The position numbers and the translations under genes are program-made. From Vibrio zhugei (lineage in GTDB: Bacteria > Pseudomonadota > Gammaproteobacteria > Enterobacterales > Vibrionaceae), in contig NZ_CP033078.1 in NCBI RefSeq assembly GCF_003716875.1, forward strand, positions 434,001 to 498,000: a DNA stretch of 64,000 nucleotides, written 5' to 3'. Below, in pieces: positions 8,737 to 17,012 of this stretch. How positions within the stretch are numbered: the stretch's first letter is position 1; every line of letters begins with the position of its first letter. Below the pieces are notes generated by a model, which was not told the origin of the DNA, searched no databases, and saw only the letters and a program-made list of their open reading frames with translations.

Positions 8737-8949
8737 CTATGCGTTGCAGCGGACAAGCCGGTGAACACGGCGTTCTGTCTGCTATTCGCTCAGAGCTGAC
8801 GCTCAAATAACTGGATGATTGCTGAAACTGGTGGTTATGAAAGTGTAACTGGCGGTAAATTGAGATGACGTTTTGCAGCTAGCTTTTAAAAACATACCAT
8901 TCGAGTTAAGTTTAATCATTTAGTAAAAGCTGTTACACAGAGGGATACC

Positions 8950-9171
8950 ATGAGCTACTCCGTTGAAATTATCAATAATAACCTTCTGCCTCTGCCTGAT
9001 GAGCTGTGTACTGAGCTAGGTTTTTCCGTAGGAGATATTTTGGTTTGTGAGATGAATAAAGACCGCTCAGAAATGAGGATGGTAAAGCATACAGACCAGA
9101 CATTAACTGATGAACAGATCTTAGCTGCTGGGAATTTAACGCGCGTGATAAACACCATGCCTGACGAATGA
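8950..9171 (+). CDS. AbrB/SpoVT-like DNA-binding protein, probable antitoxin
   Basis: 73 aa. MSYSVEIINNNLLPLPDELC with ELGFSVGDILVCEMN is the swapped-hairpin AbrB fold used by MazE-type antitoxins. The C-terminal half (TLTDEQILAAGN) would be the toxin-binding tail. AGAGGG lies upstream of the ATG. Only a 55-aa HigA-like reading frame follows and no toxin gene is seen, so it may be an orphan antitoxin left in the island. Confidence 0.6.
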   Translation: MSYSVEIINNNLLPLPDELCTELGFSVGDILVCEMNKDRSEMRMVKHTDQTLTDEQILAAGNLTRVINTMPDE

Positions 9172-9221
9172 TGGCAGTACTAAAGACTGTCGGAAGCCAA
9201 TAAACTCCATAAGGTAATAAG

Positions 9222-9389
9222 ATGACAACAAGGCCATCGATAAAAAACGAACAGGAATATAAATCCGCATTAGAAGCCATTGAACAGCTTCTTGAATCTG
9301 AACCAGGGACGCCTCAAGGTGCAGAGTTTGAGGTCCTTGCAAGGTTGATAGAAGAGTATGAGGACATTCATTATCCGCTTAAAGAGTAA
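9222..9389 (+). CDS. HigA-like antitoxin N-terminal segment (short)
   Basis: 55 aa, starting 50 nt after the AbrB-like gene. The pattern IKNEQEYKSALEAIEQLL followed by EPGTPQGAEFEVLARL and EEYEDIHYPL is the standard start of HigA-type antitoxins, where an XRE helix-turn-helix normally follows. Here the frame stops right after HYPLKE, so the DNA-binding domain is missing. It is either a truncated remnant or a minimal antitoxin paired with the AbrB-like gene. Confidence 0.55.
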   Translation: MTTRPSIKNEQEYKSALEAIEQLLESEPGTPQGAEFEVLARLIEEYEDIHYPLKE

Positions 9390-9404
9390 TACGAACAAAA
9401 GCAC

Positions 9405-9690
9405 TGTATTAGGTAGTATTGGGCTGCGTTATCAGACCATGATGACCGAATTAGGTAGTATTCAGCCCTAATTAGGCTCTAAAGGCTGAACTTAATGGCG
9501 CTTAGACCTGAATTAGGTAATATCGGGCTGTTTTGTCAGACTCTAAATACCGAATTAGGCAGTATTCAGCCCCTAATTAGACTCTAAAAGTCGAGCTTAA
9601 TGGCTCTGAGATCTGAATTAGGTAGTATTGGGCTGCGTTATCAGACTATAAAGACCGAATTAGGCACTATTGATCCGCTGACGAAGGAGA
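9405..9690. repeat. 104-bp tandem repeat, about 2.7 units
   Basis: Units begin at 9405, 9509 and 9613, each starting TGNATTAGGTARTATYGGGC. Within each unit a second GAATTAGGYAGTATT occurs about 50 bp later, so the unit is itself a diverged double. There is no reading frame. It directly follows the short antitoxin genes. Function unknown. Confidence 0.8.
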
Positions 9691-9763
9691 AAAGTACAGG
9701 ATTAGGCCAACTGTCGGATTATCACTGAAAGCAGACATTTGCTATCAAAACCTTAACCAAGCT

Positions 9764-9780
9764 TCTCGAAAATTTCGAGA
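9764..9780. promoter_or_regulatory. 17-bp palindrome in the hsd-type upstream region
   Basis: TCTCGAAAATTTCGAGA is a perfect inverted repeat, about 250 bp upstream of the hsdM-like start. It could be an operator; no regulator is evident. The rest of 9691-10027 shows only AT-rich sequence with another short palindrome, ATAGGCAAACGCCTAT, near 9996. Confidence 0.35.
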
Positions 9781-10027
9781 GCTCATCACTTTTTCAAAAC
9801 GTTTCAAAAAGCTTTGTACTTATGAACTAGTGACCATAAATTTTCTTGCCCCGATATTTAATACAACGTAAATTGAACACCATATAAAACAAACTCTTTG
9901 TAAAGGGCATGATGCTCTAAACAGAGTCACTTAATTGAATTATCATCAGCATTAGATTTTCAGCACTCACGCAATTACAGATTCAAGATGAATTTATAGG
10001 CAAACGCCTATCAGGGACTAACCATCA

Positions 10028-10084
10028 ATGTTTGAACAGACCTTTAAGAATATCGACGACATACTTCACAAGTCTATTTTTTAA
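10028..10084 (+). pseudogene. hsdM start fragment (type I restriction methylase)
   Basis: The ATG at 10028 reads MFEQTFKNIDDILHK, which matches the usual first residues of HsdM DNA methyltransferases, then leaves homology and stops at 10084. Only about 15 codons of the gene remain. It joins directly to the Cap15-like remnant in another frame, so a deletion or illegitimate recombination removed the rest of a type I restriction operon. Confidence 0.6.
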
Positions 10085-10418
10085 GATACTAAAATATCCT
10101 GATATTTCAGGACAATGGCTATGCAAAGGCATTTCAGATTACCAAGAAGAAAATGCTGAAATGATTAGACATAATAGAGAATGGGAGGCGCAAATAACAA
10201 TCTTGCAAAGCTGGGATAAAGTAAGAATCAGACTAGAAACAGAGTTTTCCACGTCTGATAGTATCTCTGCTGCAATTATTTATGATGAAATTGAGGAATA
10301 TAAAGTTCTTTATAGTTATGAAAATAAACCAAAAGATTTGGATCATAACGAGTTGCGGATTCATCGTAATAAAACACAGCAGCTCGATCACTTAAACGAA
10401 GTAGATTGGCCTATTTAA
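10074..10418 (+). pseudogene. Cap15-like (S-2TMBeta) effector fragment
   Basis: From LFFKILKYPDISGQWLCKG onward the frame shows the beta-strand-rich pattern of Cap15/SMODS-associating 2TM effectors: W-x-A-x-I near residue 50, then IRLETEFSTSDSISAAIIY and VLYSYENKP. Family proteins have two N-terminal membrane helices that are missing here, and the usual glycine-rich last strand is replaced by a short tail. In CBASS, Cap15 attacks the inner membrane on cyclic-nucleotide binding. No intact CD-NTase gene is adjacent. A TTG at 10032 would start translation but reads out-of-frame hsdM sequence first. Confidence 0.5.
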
Positions 10419-10444
10419 GCCAATCTCCCTCGACCAGATTATAT

Positions 10445-11512
10445 TTAAAACAGCTGCGCAATGCCTACATTAATGGCAAAGCCAGCTAAGGTTAAAAACA
10501 AAAATAAACAGCCTGCTAATAACAGTGGTTTTATTCCCGCTTGGCGAATAGCGCCAACATGTGTACGCAGCCCAAGTGCGACCATGGCAATGGTAAGTAG
10601 TATATTATCAAACCATATAATAGCGTTTGTAGTTCCTTGCGGAATAACCGATAACGAATGCACGCCACTTGCCACTATAAATAACACTGCAAACCAAGGG
10701 ATTGAAATACCCGCTTTTTGCTCGCCGCCATGTGCGTTTATGTTTGCATGCTTTTTACTTTGCCAAAACGATAAGCCTACTAAAAATGGCGCAAGCATCA
10801 TTACGCGTAGCATTTTTTCTATCACGGCGGTGTCAGCCGCATTGGCACTTACCGCAGTCCCTGCTGCTACCACTTGCGCAACTTCATGAATGGTTGAACC
10901 AACAAAAATACCGTACGCATGCTCACTCACACCCATATATTCAAACATAATTGGGTAGGCAAACATACTTAACGTGCCAAACACCACAACCGTTGCCACC
11001 GCTACAGATACTTTATGCGCTTGTGCTTTTATTACTGGCTCTGTTGCCATTACCGCTGCGGCGCCACAAATAGAGCTACCCGCACCTATTAGTATGGTTG
11101 TTTGTTCATCAAGCTTAAAAACGCGCTTACCTAGCTGTACTGCTAATATAAACGTACCAAGCAGCATTACCACATCGGTTAATAGGCCATGCCAGCCTAC
11201 ACCCGCTACTTGTGCAAAAGTAATCCTAAACCCAAATAAAATAACGCCCGCTTTGAGTAATATACTTTTAGCGTAATCAACGCCTACATCTGTACGCGTA
11301 GCAATGCGCGCAAACACACTGTTACCCACAATAATGCCAAGCACAATACCAATTGTTAAGGAGCTAAATTGCGCACTTTGCATTATAGGTAACTTACTTA
11401 ATGCAACAGATGCCCCCGCTAACACAACCACCAGCAGCATACCTAACCACCAGCGCGTATCGCCGTATTGCTTAGTCAAAGGCTGAAAACTACTTTTAAT
11501 AGCGCTAAGCAT
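10445..11512 (-). CDS. yeiH: YeiH family (UPF0324) membrane protein, putative sulfate/taurine-type exporter
   Basis: 355 aa with about ten hydrophobic segments. Conserved blocks are SSLTIGIVLGIIVGN, LLKAGVILFGFRI, ILIGAGSSICGAAAVMA and GSTIHEVAQVVAAG, all typical of the UPF0324 family. Members are predicted inner-membrane exporters. It is divergent from a YeiE-like LysR gene with a 137-bp shared control region, the usual yeiE-yeiH arrangement. Base and codon style (many GCA, TTA, GCG pieces) differs from the chromosomal part and suggests transfer, possibly from Pseudoalteromonas-like bacteria; that source is a guess. Confidence 0.85.
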   Translation of the reverse strand: MLSAIKSSFQPLTKQYGDTRWWLGMLLVVVLAGASVALSKLPIMQSAQFSSLTIGIVLGIIVGNSVFARIATRTDVGVDYAKSILLKAGVILFGFRITFAQVAGVGWHGLLTDVVMLLGTFILAVQLGKRVFKLDEQTTILIGAGSSICGAAAVMATEPVIKAQAHKVSVAVATVVVFGTLSMFAYPIMFEYMGVSEHAYGIFVGSTIHEVAQVVAAGTAVSANAADTAVIEKMLRVMMLAPFLVGLSFWQSKKHANINAHGGEQKAGISIPWFAVLFIVASGVHSLSVIPQGTTNAIIWFDNILLTIAMVALGLRTHVGAIRQAGIKPLLLAGCLFLFLTLAGFAINVGIAQLF

Positions 11513-11601
11513 AATATTCCCTCACTTAAACCAAATTGATGTGTTGACTTAATTGTAAGAAAGCTCAAAATATAACTCCAATATATTAAAATCATGATTT
11601 G

Positions 11602-11616
11602 ATAACTCAAAGTTAT
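11602..11616. promoter_or_regulatory. LysR-type operator between yeiH and its regulator
   Basis: ATAACTCAAAGTTAT is a perfect 15-bp palindrome of T-N11-A type, 34 bp before the LysR start codon. A related half-site TAGAGTTAT lies at about 11623-11630. It is the best candidate for regulator binding at the divergent promoters. Confidence 0.5.
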
Positions 11617-11649
11617 ACAATTTAGAGTTATGCAATTTAAGGTTGTTCA

Positions 11650-12528
11650 ATGAACTTACATTCACTTAGGGTGTTTTATACAGTGGCTAAATTGGGTAGT
11701 TTTTCAGGCGCAGCCGAAGCGCTTTTTATAAGCCAGCCCGCTGTTTCTAAAGCGCTAAAAGAGCTAGAGCATCAGTTAAACATTCAACTTATTGAACGTG
11801 CATCTAAGGGTAGAAAGCTCACCCTAAGCGAGGGCGGCCAAGCTTTGTATGATCACGCCCGCAGTATTTTTGCTATCGAAAAAGCCGCCATTGAAGATAT
11901 TAAATCGCGAACAGGGCTTAAGCGCGGTACATTAGTTATAGGCACCAGCACCACCATTGCCAGTTATTGGCTACCGCCTTATTTAGCCAAATTTTGTGCG
12001 CAGTACCCGCATATAAAAGTAGAAGTACAAGTGGCTAATACCGTGCAAATTGAGCATGCCTTACTTGAATGCACTATCGATTTAGCACTGGTTGAAGGCA
12101 CACCTACCGAGCCGCACATTATTAGTAAGCACTGGCAAAGTGATTTAATGAGTGTGGTTATACCGAGCAACTTTAAGCCCACTAAAGACTTAAAAGCATG
12201 GTTAAACGAGCAGTTTTGGTTATTACGCGAGCCAGGCTCTGGCACGTTAGAAATGTCTGTAAAGTTATTAGCAGAGCATGGCGTACAAGCAGAGCAAAGT
12301 ATGCAATTAGGCAGCAACGAAGCCATAGCAAGAGCTGTTGCTCAAGGTATGGGGGTCGCTTTATTGCCAAACGTAGTCACAGAAGATTTAGTGCAGTTAG
12401 GCAAATTAGCGCGCCTGAGCCAAAAAAATAACGAGCAACTCTCTCGGCCGCTATACCAACTGCATTATAAAGACAGACCGTCTTCGCATGCTGCACAAGC
12501 ATTTGAAAAAAGCCTGTTTAGTGAATAG
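11650..12528 (+). CDS. LysR-family regulator, YeiE-like
   Basis: 292 aa. The N-terminal winged helix is MNLHSLRVFYTVAKLGSFSG followed by AAEALFISQPAVSKALKELE. The effector domain begins near residue 90 (GTLVIGTSTTIASYWLPPYL) and includes the late motif AVAQGMGVALLPN. It is divergent from yeiH, which it probably controls. The domain order and length are normal for the family. Confidence 0.85.
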   Translation: MNLHSLRVFYTVAKLGSFSGAAEALFISQPAVSKALKELEHQLNIQLIERASKGRKLTLSEGGQALYDHARSIFAIEKAAIEDIKSRTGLKRGTLVIGTSTTIASYWLPPYLAKFCAQYPHIKVEVQVANTVQIEHALLECTIDLALVEGTPTEPHIISKHWQSDLMSVVIPSNFKPTKDLKAWLNEQFWLLREPGSGTLEMSVKLLAEHGVQAEQSMQLGSNEAIARAVAQGMGVALLPNVVTEDLVQLGKLARLSQKNNEQLSRPLYQLHYKDRPSSHAAQAFEKSLFSE

Positions 12529-12617
12529 AGGTTATGTGAGTAAAATTAGAATTGAGCTGTAAGTCGTGTATATATAAGAAGCTGAAGGTCGAAGCATTAT
12601 TGTTTGTTCTGCTTTGA

Positions 12618-12760
12618 CTACAAATGCTTCTTAGCATATGAGCTCAGTGCTCTGCTTGACTCATATAAATCGAGGGCAATTTGAAACCAATGTGTCCAAT
12701 GAATATTGTTACTCTTTTTGAGCAAGGAGATCATTTCTTTAAGCGTATCTGAGTAAAAAC
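12618..12760 (-). pseudogene. C-terminal gene fragment cut by IS3
   Basis: On the minus strand a frame open from the IS boundary reads FYSDTLKEMISLLKKSNNIH and continues 46 residues to a TAG at 12618. The amino-acid pattern looks coding (amphipathic helices) but I do not recognise the protein. Its 5' part is not found on the far side of the IS. Confidence 0.45.
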
Positions 12761-12799
12761 TGAACTGTACCGGGTTTGTCGGAGACTTTTTTATTTAAG

Positions 12800-13702
12800 T
12801 TAGGCCACCTGACCTAACGGGTTAATCTTATCATAGTACATTGCTTCAAACTCAAAAGGCGATACATAACCCAGTGCACTGTGTACACGCTTTTTATTGA
12901 ACCAATCTACCCAGTTTAGTGTCGCAAGTTGTACATCTGCTAAACCTTGCCAATCTGCTTTTAAATATTCAATCACCTCTGTTTTGTATAAGCCATTCAC
13001 CGTTTCAGCCAGAGCATTATCGTATGAATCACCAGTTGTACCGACTGATGCTCGTAAATTTGCAGCTTCTAAACGATTGGTATAGCGAATAGAAAGATAT
13101 TGAACACCTCTATCGGAATGATGAATCACATTCTTTGGCATGCCTCGATCGTGCAAGGCTTGCTCTAATGCATCGAGCACCATATCTGTATTCATCCGTG
13201 TCGATACTTTCCATCCAACAATTGCTCGTGAGAACACATCAATAATAAAGGCGGTATAGACCCAGCCTGAATGAGTTTGAATATACGTAAAGTCACTCAC
13301 CCACAGTTGGTCAGGATGATCAGCATTAAAATTACGTTTCACTAAATCATCTGCTCTTTTTTGATCATCTCGGCTACGGGTGGTTTGTTTATTCTTACCA
13401 CGCCAAACACCTTGTATACCTAGCTTCTGCATCAATCGAGCAACTGTACAACGTGCGATAACATAACCTTCACGTTTCAATTGTTGCCAGACCTTACGCA
13501 CACCATATCGACCTGAACTTTCTTTCCAAATTCGTTTAATTTGTTCAGCATGATGCTCATCATGTAGATCTCGTTTCGCTCGATGTTCTGGATTGTCCGC
13601 GAGATCTAAAGTTCGGTAATAGGTTGAAGCTGCGATCGGTAAAATCCTACAAATCGCATCAACACCATATCGATCTTTATTGTTATGGATGAAATCCACC
13701 AT
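12800..13702 (-). CDS. IS3-family transposase OrfB (DDE catalytic part)
   Basis: 300 aa. RRVKRIW-type HTH_21 region (YGVDAICRILPIAASTYYR) and integrase core with DFTYIQTHSGWVYTAFIID, HHSDRGVQYLS and the Glu of DNALAETVNGLYK. Its ATG overlaps the stop of OrfA (TAATG), and a T6C stretch in the overlap region could allow programmed frameshifting to the OrfAB fusion, as in other IS3 members. It appears intact. Confidence 0.92.
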   Translation of the reverse strand: MVDFIHNNKDRYGVDAICRILPIAASTYYRTLDLADNPEHRAKRDLHDEHHAEQIKRIWKESSGRYGVRKVWQQLKREGYVIARCTVARLMQKLGIQGVWRGKNKQTTRSRDDQKRADDLVKRNFNADHPDQLWVSDFTYIQTHSGWVYTAFIIDVFSRAIVGWKVSTRMNTDMVLDALEQALHDRGMPKNVIHHSDRGVQYLSIRYTNRLEAANLRASVGTTGDSYDNALAETVNGLYKTEVIEYLKADWQGLADVQLATLNWVDWFNKKRVHSALGYVSPFEFEAMYYDKINPLGQVA

Positions 13703-14019
13703 TATTTGTGTGGGCGGTCGAGCTCCGCCTGGGCGAAAAAAGCGGCTGCTTTACGTAGAATTTCATTGGCACGCTTTAATTCTTTAATTTCACGTTCCAT
13801 TTGCTTCATTTTTTCTTGATCAGATATCTGTTGTACTTTAATAGGATTTTGCTGATCTAAATGCTTTTGATGCCAGGCACGAAGTGTTTCAGGAGTACAA
13901 CCAATCTTAGGCGCAATTGCTGTGATTGCAGCCCAAGTAGAAGGATAATCTTTTTCAGATTCAATCAATAATTGAACCGCTCTTTCTCTGATTTCAGGGG
14001 TATATTTTAATTTTGTCAT
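13702..14019 (-). CDS. IS3-family transposase OrfA
   Basis: 105 aa. The helix-turn-helix YTPEIRERAVQLLIESE followed by GCTPETLRAWHQKH is the DNA-binding part, and the leucine-zipper-like coiled coil MKQMEREIKELKRANEILRK lies at residues 68-89. It normally acts fused to OrfB after a frameshift, binding the terminal repeats. Confidence 0.92.
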   Translation of the reverse strand: MTKLKYTPEIRERAVQLLIESEKDYPSTWAAITAIAPKIGCTPETLRAWHQKHLDQQNPIKVQQISDQEKMKQMEREIKELKRANEILRKAAAFFAQAELDRPHK

Positions 14020-14076
14020 CGGGGTAGTCTCTCAGAATATTGACTCTCCGACAAACCCGGTACGGTTCACTTCATA

Positions 14077-14165
14077 AAGATAATAAAAGTGCCAGCGCTA
14101 AATATTATAATGTCACGGGCCGACGAACGATGGGAACAATGTTATGGGAAAAACTAGATAGTTAA
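14077..14165 (+). pseudogene. 3' gene fragment after IS3
   Basis: The plus-strand frame KDNKSASAKYYNVTGRR and MGTMLWEKLDS, ending TAA at 14165, looks like the C-terminus of a coding gene whose body is missing. It meets the convergent gene below end to end. Not recognised, and short enough to be chance. Confidence 0.3.
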
Positions 14166-14640
14166 TGGATGTAAATTAAGGGTGCTAGGATAGTGATAAC
14201 CTAAATCTTCACGTAGTGCTGTAACGAGTTTATCAAGTGCAACGCTCATTATGGTGAGAGAAGTCTCTTTTTTAGGATTGTCAAAAATCTTTCTAGTCCA
14301 ATCAGGTGTATATAAGCCATTTCTATAGTTCGGATTATGATATAGGTAATCAAAAAATCTTTGAGTTTCAAGAACAATTGCTAAAGCATTGGTTTTCCCT
14401 TTCTTTAAATTATCTAGATTAGAATGATACATAATTGAAGCTAAATCAAAACTACTTAAATGAATTTCTTTACCCTCCTCAACTAAATCAGCTTTTATTG
14501 TTTTGCAAAGGCGAATGGCTTTCTTTAGGCCACCATCTGTTAAATATTGACATCTAATATCTATATAATAGATATGCTTAAAAGGCAGATTCATTGTAAG
14601 CATCCGACCATCCCATCTTTTCCACACACAAGAAATTAGA
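14154..14640 (-). CDS. Nucleotidyltransferase-like C-terminal protein, probably 5'-truncated
   Basis: About 157 aa from a GTG at 14627; the frame is open further upstream into the neighbouring IS fragment, so the true N-terminus is probably lost. LKKAIRLCKTIKADL and EIHLSSFDLASIMYH resemble the helical domain that follows the catalytic palm in bacterial nucleotidyltransferases (CD-NTase/PAP-like). No GS or D-x-D catalytic motif is present in what remains. Within an island rich in defence remnants it may be a broken CBASS- or Abi-type gene; this is a weak inference. Confidence 0.4.
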
Positions 14641-14676
14641 GATAGTGTCCATGACTAAACAATCGTGGACACGAAG

Positions 14677-14802
14677 ATGATACAAGACACACTAAAAAAA
14701 CCCAAGCGTAAGAACTACAGCGATGAATTCAAAGAATTTCTTGTGCAAGAAGCGATAAGCTCAGGGCGGTCGATAGCGAGTATAGCCAGAGACAATGGCA
14801 AC
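14677..14802 (+). pseudogene. Truncated IS transposase OrfA fragment
   Basis: MIQDTLKKPKRKNYSDEFKE followed by a helix-turn-helix (GRSIASIARDNGN) is the start of a small IS3- or IS66-type transposase subunit, cut after 42 codons by fusion to the IS701-like gene. Just upstream TGTCCATGACTAAACAATCG and GTGGACA form an inverted repeat that could be that element's end. Confidence 0.55.
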
Positions 14803-15704
14803 TGATTAAACCCATGCTAAGACAGCATGAAAATGCCACACCCAATGCCATCGGCTATCTCATCTTTGATGACACCATACAGCCCAAACCGCACACAAGC
14901 GTCGACGACATCAACTGCTGGCACTACGACCACACCCAAAACAAAAATGTTAAAGGCATTAACCTGCTTAACTGTCTGTATCATCGCAAAGATATCGACA
15001 TACCCTTAAGCTTTGACATCATCACCAAACCCAATGTCTTTACCGATGACAAAGGCAACGTTAAACGTAAAAGTGATAAAACCAAAAATCAGCGACTGCT
15101 TGATATGTTTGATAGGGCAATCAAAAACCAAGTCAAATTCGACTATGTATTAGCCGATTCTTGGTTTTCAGCCAAAGCGACATTCAAACATATTCGTAAA
15201 GCTAACAAGCATTTCATCTTTGCGTTAAAGTCAAATCGCTTGGTGGCTTTAACCCCTGATGATAGAGAAAAAGGTAACTTTGTACGTATTGATGAATCTA
15301 ATCTACCCGATAATACCCCTGTTCACGGCTTTTTAAATGACTATCATGATGAAGTCTTGTTATTACGCCGAGTCTTTACAAACAAGGACGATTCTACAGG
15401 GGTGTTATATCTGGTATGCTCAGATTTGCAATGCGACAAGGATAAATTTATCAACGGCTATCAAAAACGATGGCAGGTTGAAGTGTATCATAAGTCGTTA
15501 AAGCAAAATGCCAATTTGGGTAAGTCGCCTGCTCATAGCCAAAGAGCTCGGTTTAATCATATGTTTTTAGCCACGTATGCGGTGTTTAAGCTTGAGTGTT
15601 TGAAAATCAAAACCAAGTTAAATCATTTCGCTTTGCGTTTAAAGTTACTCGTCTCCGCTAATCAGTCGGCTTTTGCCCAGCTTAAGGCTATTAGCGGTGC
15701 GTAA
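14803..15704 (+). pseudogene. IS701-family transposase, 5'-truncated
   Basis: The frame from LIKPMLRQHENATPNAIGYL continues 300 residues to 15704. The DDE-type core is visible: YLIFDDTIQPKPH, FDYVLADSWFSAKATFKHI and RWQVEVYHKSLKQN near the C-terminus with its acidic residue. IS701 transposases are normally 400 aa or more, so about 100 N-terminal residues are gone, replaced by the OrfA fragment. Relatives are common in Moraxella, Psychrobacter and Acinetobacter. Confidence 0.75.
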
Positions 15705-15832
15705 CTTCAGTTAAGTAAGAAAATCGCGCTAATATTTAAAAAACTCTTTAACAAAAAAAAATAATATAAATATTTAAATACATCAGCAAAACAAATATTA
15801 TCAACATTCACATATCAATAAAGGGAATAAAA

Positions 15833-16594
15833 ATGTCAAAAAATTATAAGCTCAGCCACTATATCTTTCCGCTCATGCTGGGCTTTTTATCAATGAATGC
15901 TATAGCGGCAATTAATGTCTATGGTCCAGGTGGACCAGCACCAGCGATGCACGAAGCAGCGAAACAATTTAAAAATAAAACAGGGATTGATGTCCATGTA
16001 ACCGCGGGCCCTACTTCACAATGGAGCGACAAAGCCAAGCTTGATGCCGACGTCATCTATAGTGGTTCGGAAGCCATGATGTCTGATTTCGAAAGCTTAT
16101 TTGCCGACAAAATCGTAAAGGACTCGATTGAGCCTATTTACCTACGCCCTGCTGCCATTTTAGTCAGAAAAGGCAATCCCAAACATATTCAAGGATTTAA
16201 AGATCTAAGCAGGCCAAACACTAAAGTTTTGGTCACCCATGGCGCAGGCCAAGTCGGCATGTGGGAAGATATTGCAGGTAGAACGGGCAACATTCAGCTC
16301 ACAAAATCCTTCCGTAAAAATATCGCCATGTATGCACCCAATACAGGCACAGCGAAAAAAGCATGGGAAACTGACAGCAGCTATGATGCATGGTTGGTGT
16401 TTAATATTTGGGGAGTCAGTAATCCAGACATTGGGCAAATTATCCCGATCGAACCTGAACTGGTGATTTACCGTGATACAGGTGTTGCACTAACTCAACA
16501 CGGTCTAAAAAATCCTGAAGCAAAAAGTTTTATTACGTTTTTAAGCTCTGCACAAGGCCATGCGATTTTTAAACAGTTTGGTTGGAACAAATGA
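15833..16594 (+). CDS. Periplasmic substrate-binding protein (ModA-like)
   Basis: 253 aa with a signal peptide of about 24 residues (hydrophobic HYIFPLMLGFLSMNA, then AIA before INVYGPG). The mature start INVYGPGGPAPAMHEAAKQF and the later SEAMMSDFE and DTGVALTQHG fit the type 2 periplasmic binding fold of molybdate-binding-like proteins. No permease or ATPase gene is adjacent. GGGAATAAAA lies before the ATG. The protein is complete, and its flanks (IS701 remnant, DJ-1 fragment) point to an Acinetobacter-like donor. The ligand is unknown. Confidence 0.7.
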   Translation: MSKNYKLSHYIFPLMLGFLSMNAIAAINVYGPGGPAPAMHEAAKQFKNKTGIDVHVTAGPTSQWSDKAKLDADVIYSGSEAMMSDFESLFADKIVKDSIEPIYLRPAAILVRKGNPKHIQGFKDLSRPNTKVLVTHGAGQVGMWEDIAGRTGNIQLTKSFRKNIAMYAPNTGTAKKAWETDSSYDAWLVFNIWGVSNPDIGQIIPIEPELVIYRDTGVALTQHGLKNPEAKSFITFLSSAQGHAIFKQFGWNK

Positions 16595-16679
16595 GTGCTT
16601 AATTTTAATCTTTGATCCACATTCAAGATCAGTTTCCAAGCTTAAAAAATCGAACTTTTAACAAGCAAATTGGACATAA

Positions 16680-16703
16680 AAAAGAGCGCCACGGCGCTCT
16701 TGA
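16680..16703 (+). terminator. Hairpin after the binding-protein gene
   Basis: AAGAGCGCCACGGCGCTCTT forms a GC-rich stem with a tiny loop between the convergent binding-protein gene and the DJ-1 fragment. The T run is short (TTGATT), so termination would be modest. Confidence 0.5.
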
Positions 16704-16718
16704 TTGAAGAAAATATAA

Positions 16719-16876
16719 CTACTGAACCTCGGCCAAAAGCGTTTGTGCTGCCATTTTACCCAAGGTATTCGATGCCAAAGGACTATCTCCTGTAATTAAC
16801 TTACGGTCTTGAATACACTGTCTCGACATCTCTTTATTAACCACTTCCACACCCAACTTTTCTAAGCGATCTGCCA
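16719..16876 (-). pseudogene. DJ-1/PfpI family 3' fragment
   Basis: The minus strand encodes [19 protein letters not shown] and then [20 protein letters not shown] and LAEVQ before a TAG. This is the C-terminal third of a type 1 glutamine amidotransferase-like DJ-1/PfpI protein: the segment [16 protein letters not shown] matches the conserved loop that follows the catalytic region. The rest of the gene is replaced by a umuC fragment at about 16877. Confidence 0.65.
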
Positions 16877-16878
16877 GC

Positions 16879-17012
16879 AACCATAGTCAACATGAAAAAA
16901 ACGAAAATCTCATGCAAGCCTTTGAAGCGATCCAAGCCAAATACGGCAAATCTAAAATTGCATTGAGTGGTTGTTATTTGCCAAATCGTGCTTGGAGTAT
17001 GAGCCGAGATTT
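16879..17012 (+). pseudogene. umuC-like DNA polymerase V 3' fragment
   Basis: On the plus strand, [20 protein letters not shown] followed by KYGKSKIALSG and RAWSMSRD matches the C-terminal little-finger tail of UmuC/RumB (the segment beginning LMQ-x-DAIN and ending W-x-M-x-R). It ends where the IS982 remnant begins. About 45 residues remain. Confidence 0.65.

Larger units (their letters stand above)
12761..14069 (-). mobile_element. IS3-family insertion sequence (IS51-like group)
   Basis: 1309 bp with 25-bp ends TGAACTGTACCGGGTTTGTC (left) and the inverse, with one mismatch, at 14045-14069. Two overlapping transposase frames lie inside. The flanks (AAAAC and CTTCA) give no target duplication, so the copy has probably been involved in recombination. 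The style is that of Acinetobacter IS3 elements. Confidence 0.9.

Noticed and set aside
9405..9690. CRISPR array
   Set aside because: Units are directly adjacent, 104 bp long, degenerate, and have no unique spacers; no cas genes are nearby.
16837..17011. C-terminal part of the IS982 open frame as a real protein end
   Set aside because: This stretch is antisense to a umuC fragment and out of frame with a DJ-1 fragment; the open frame is accidental.
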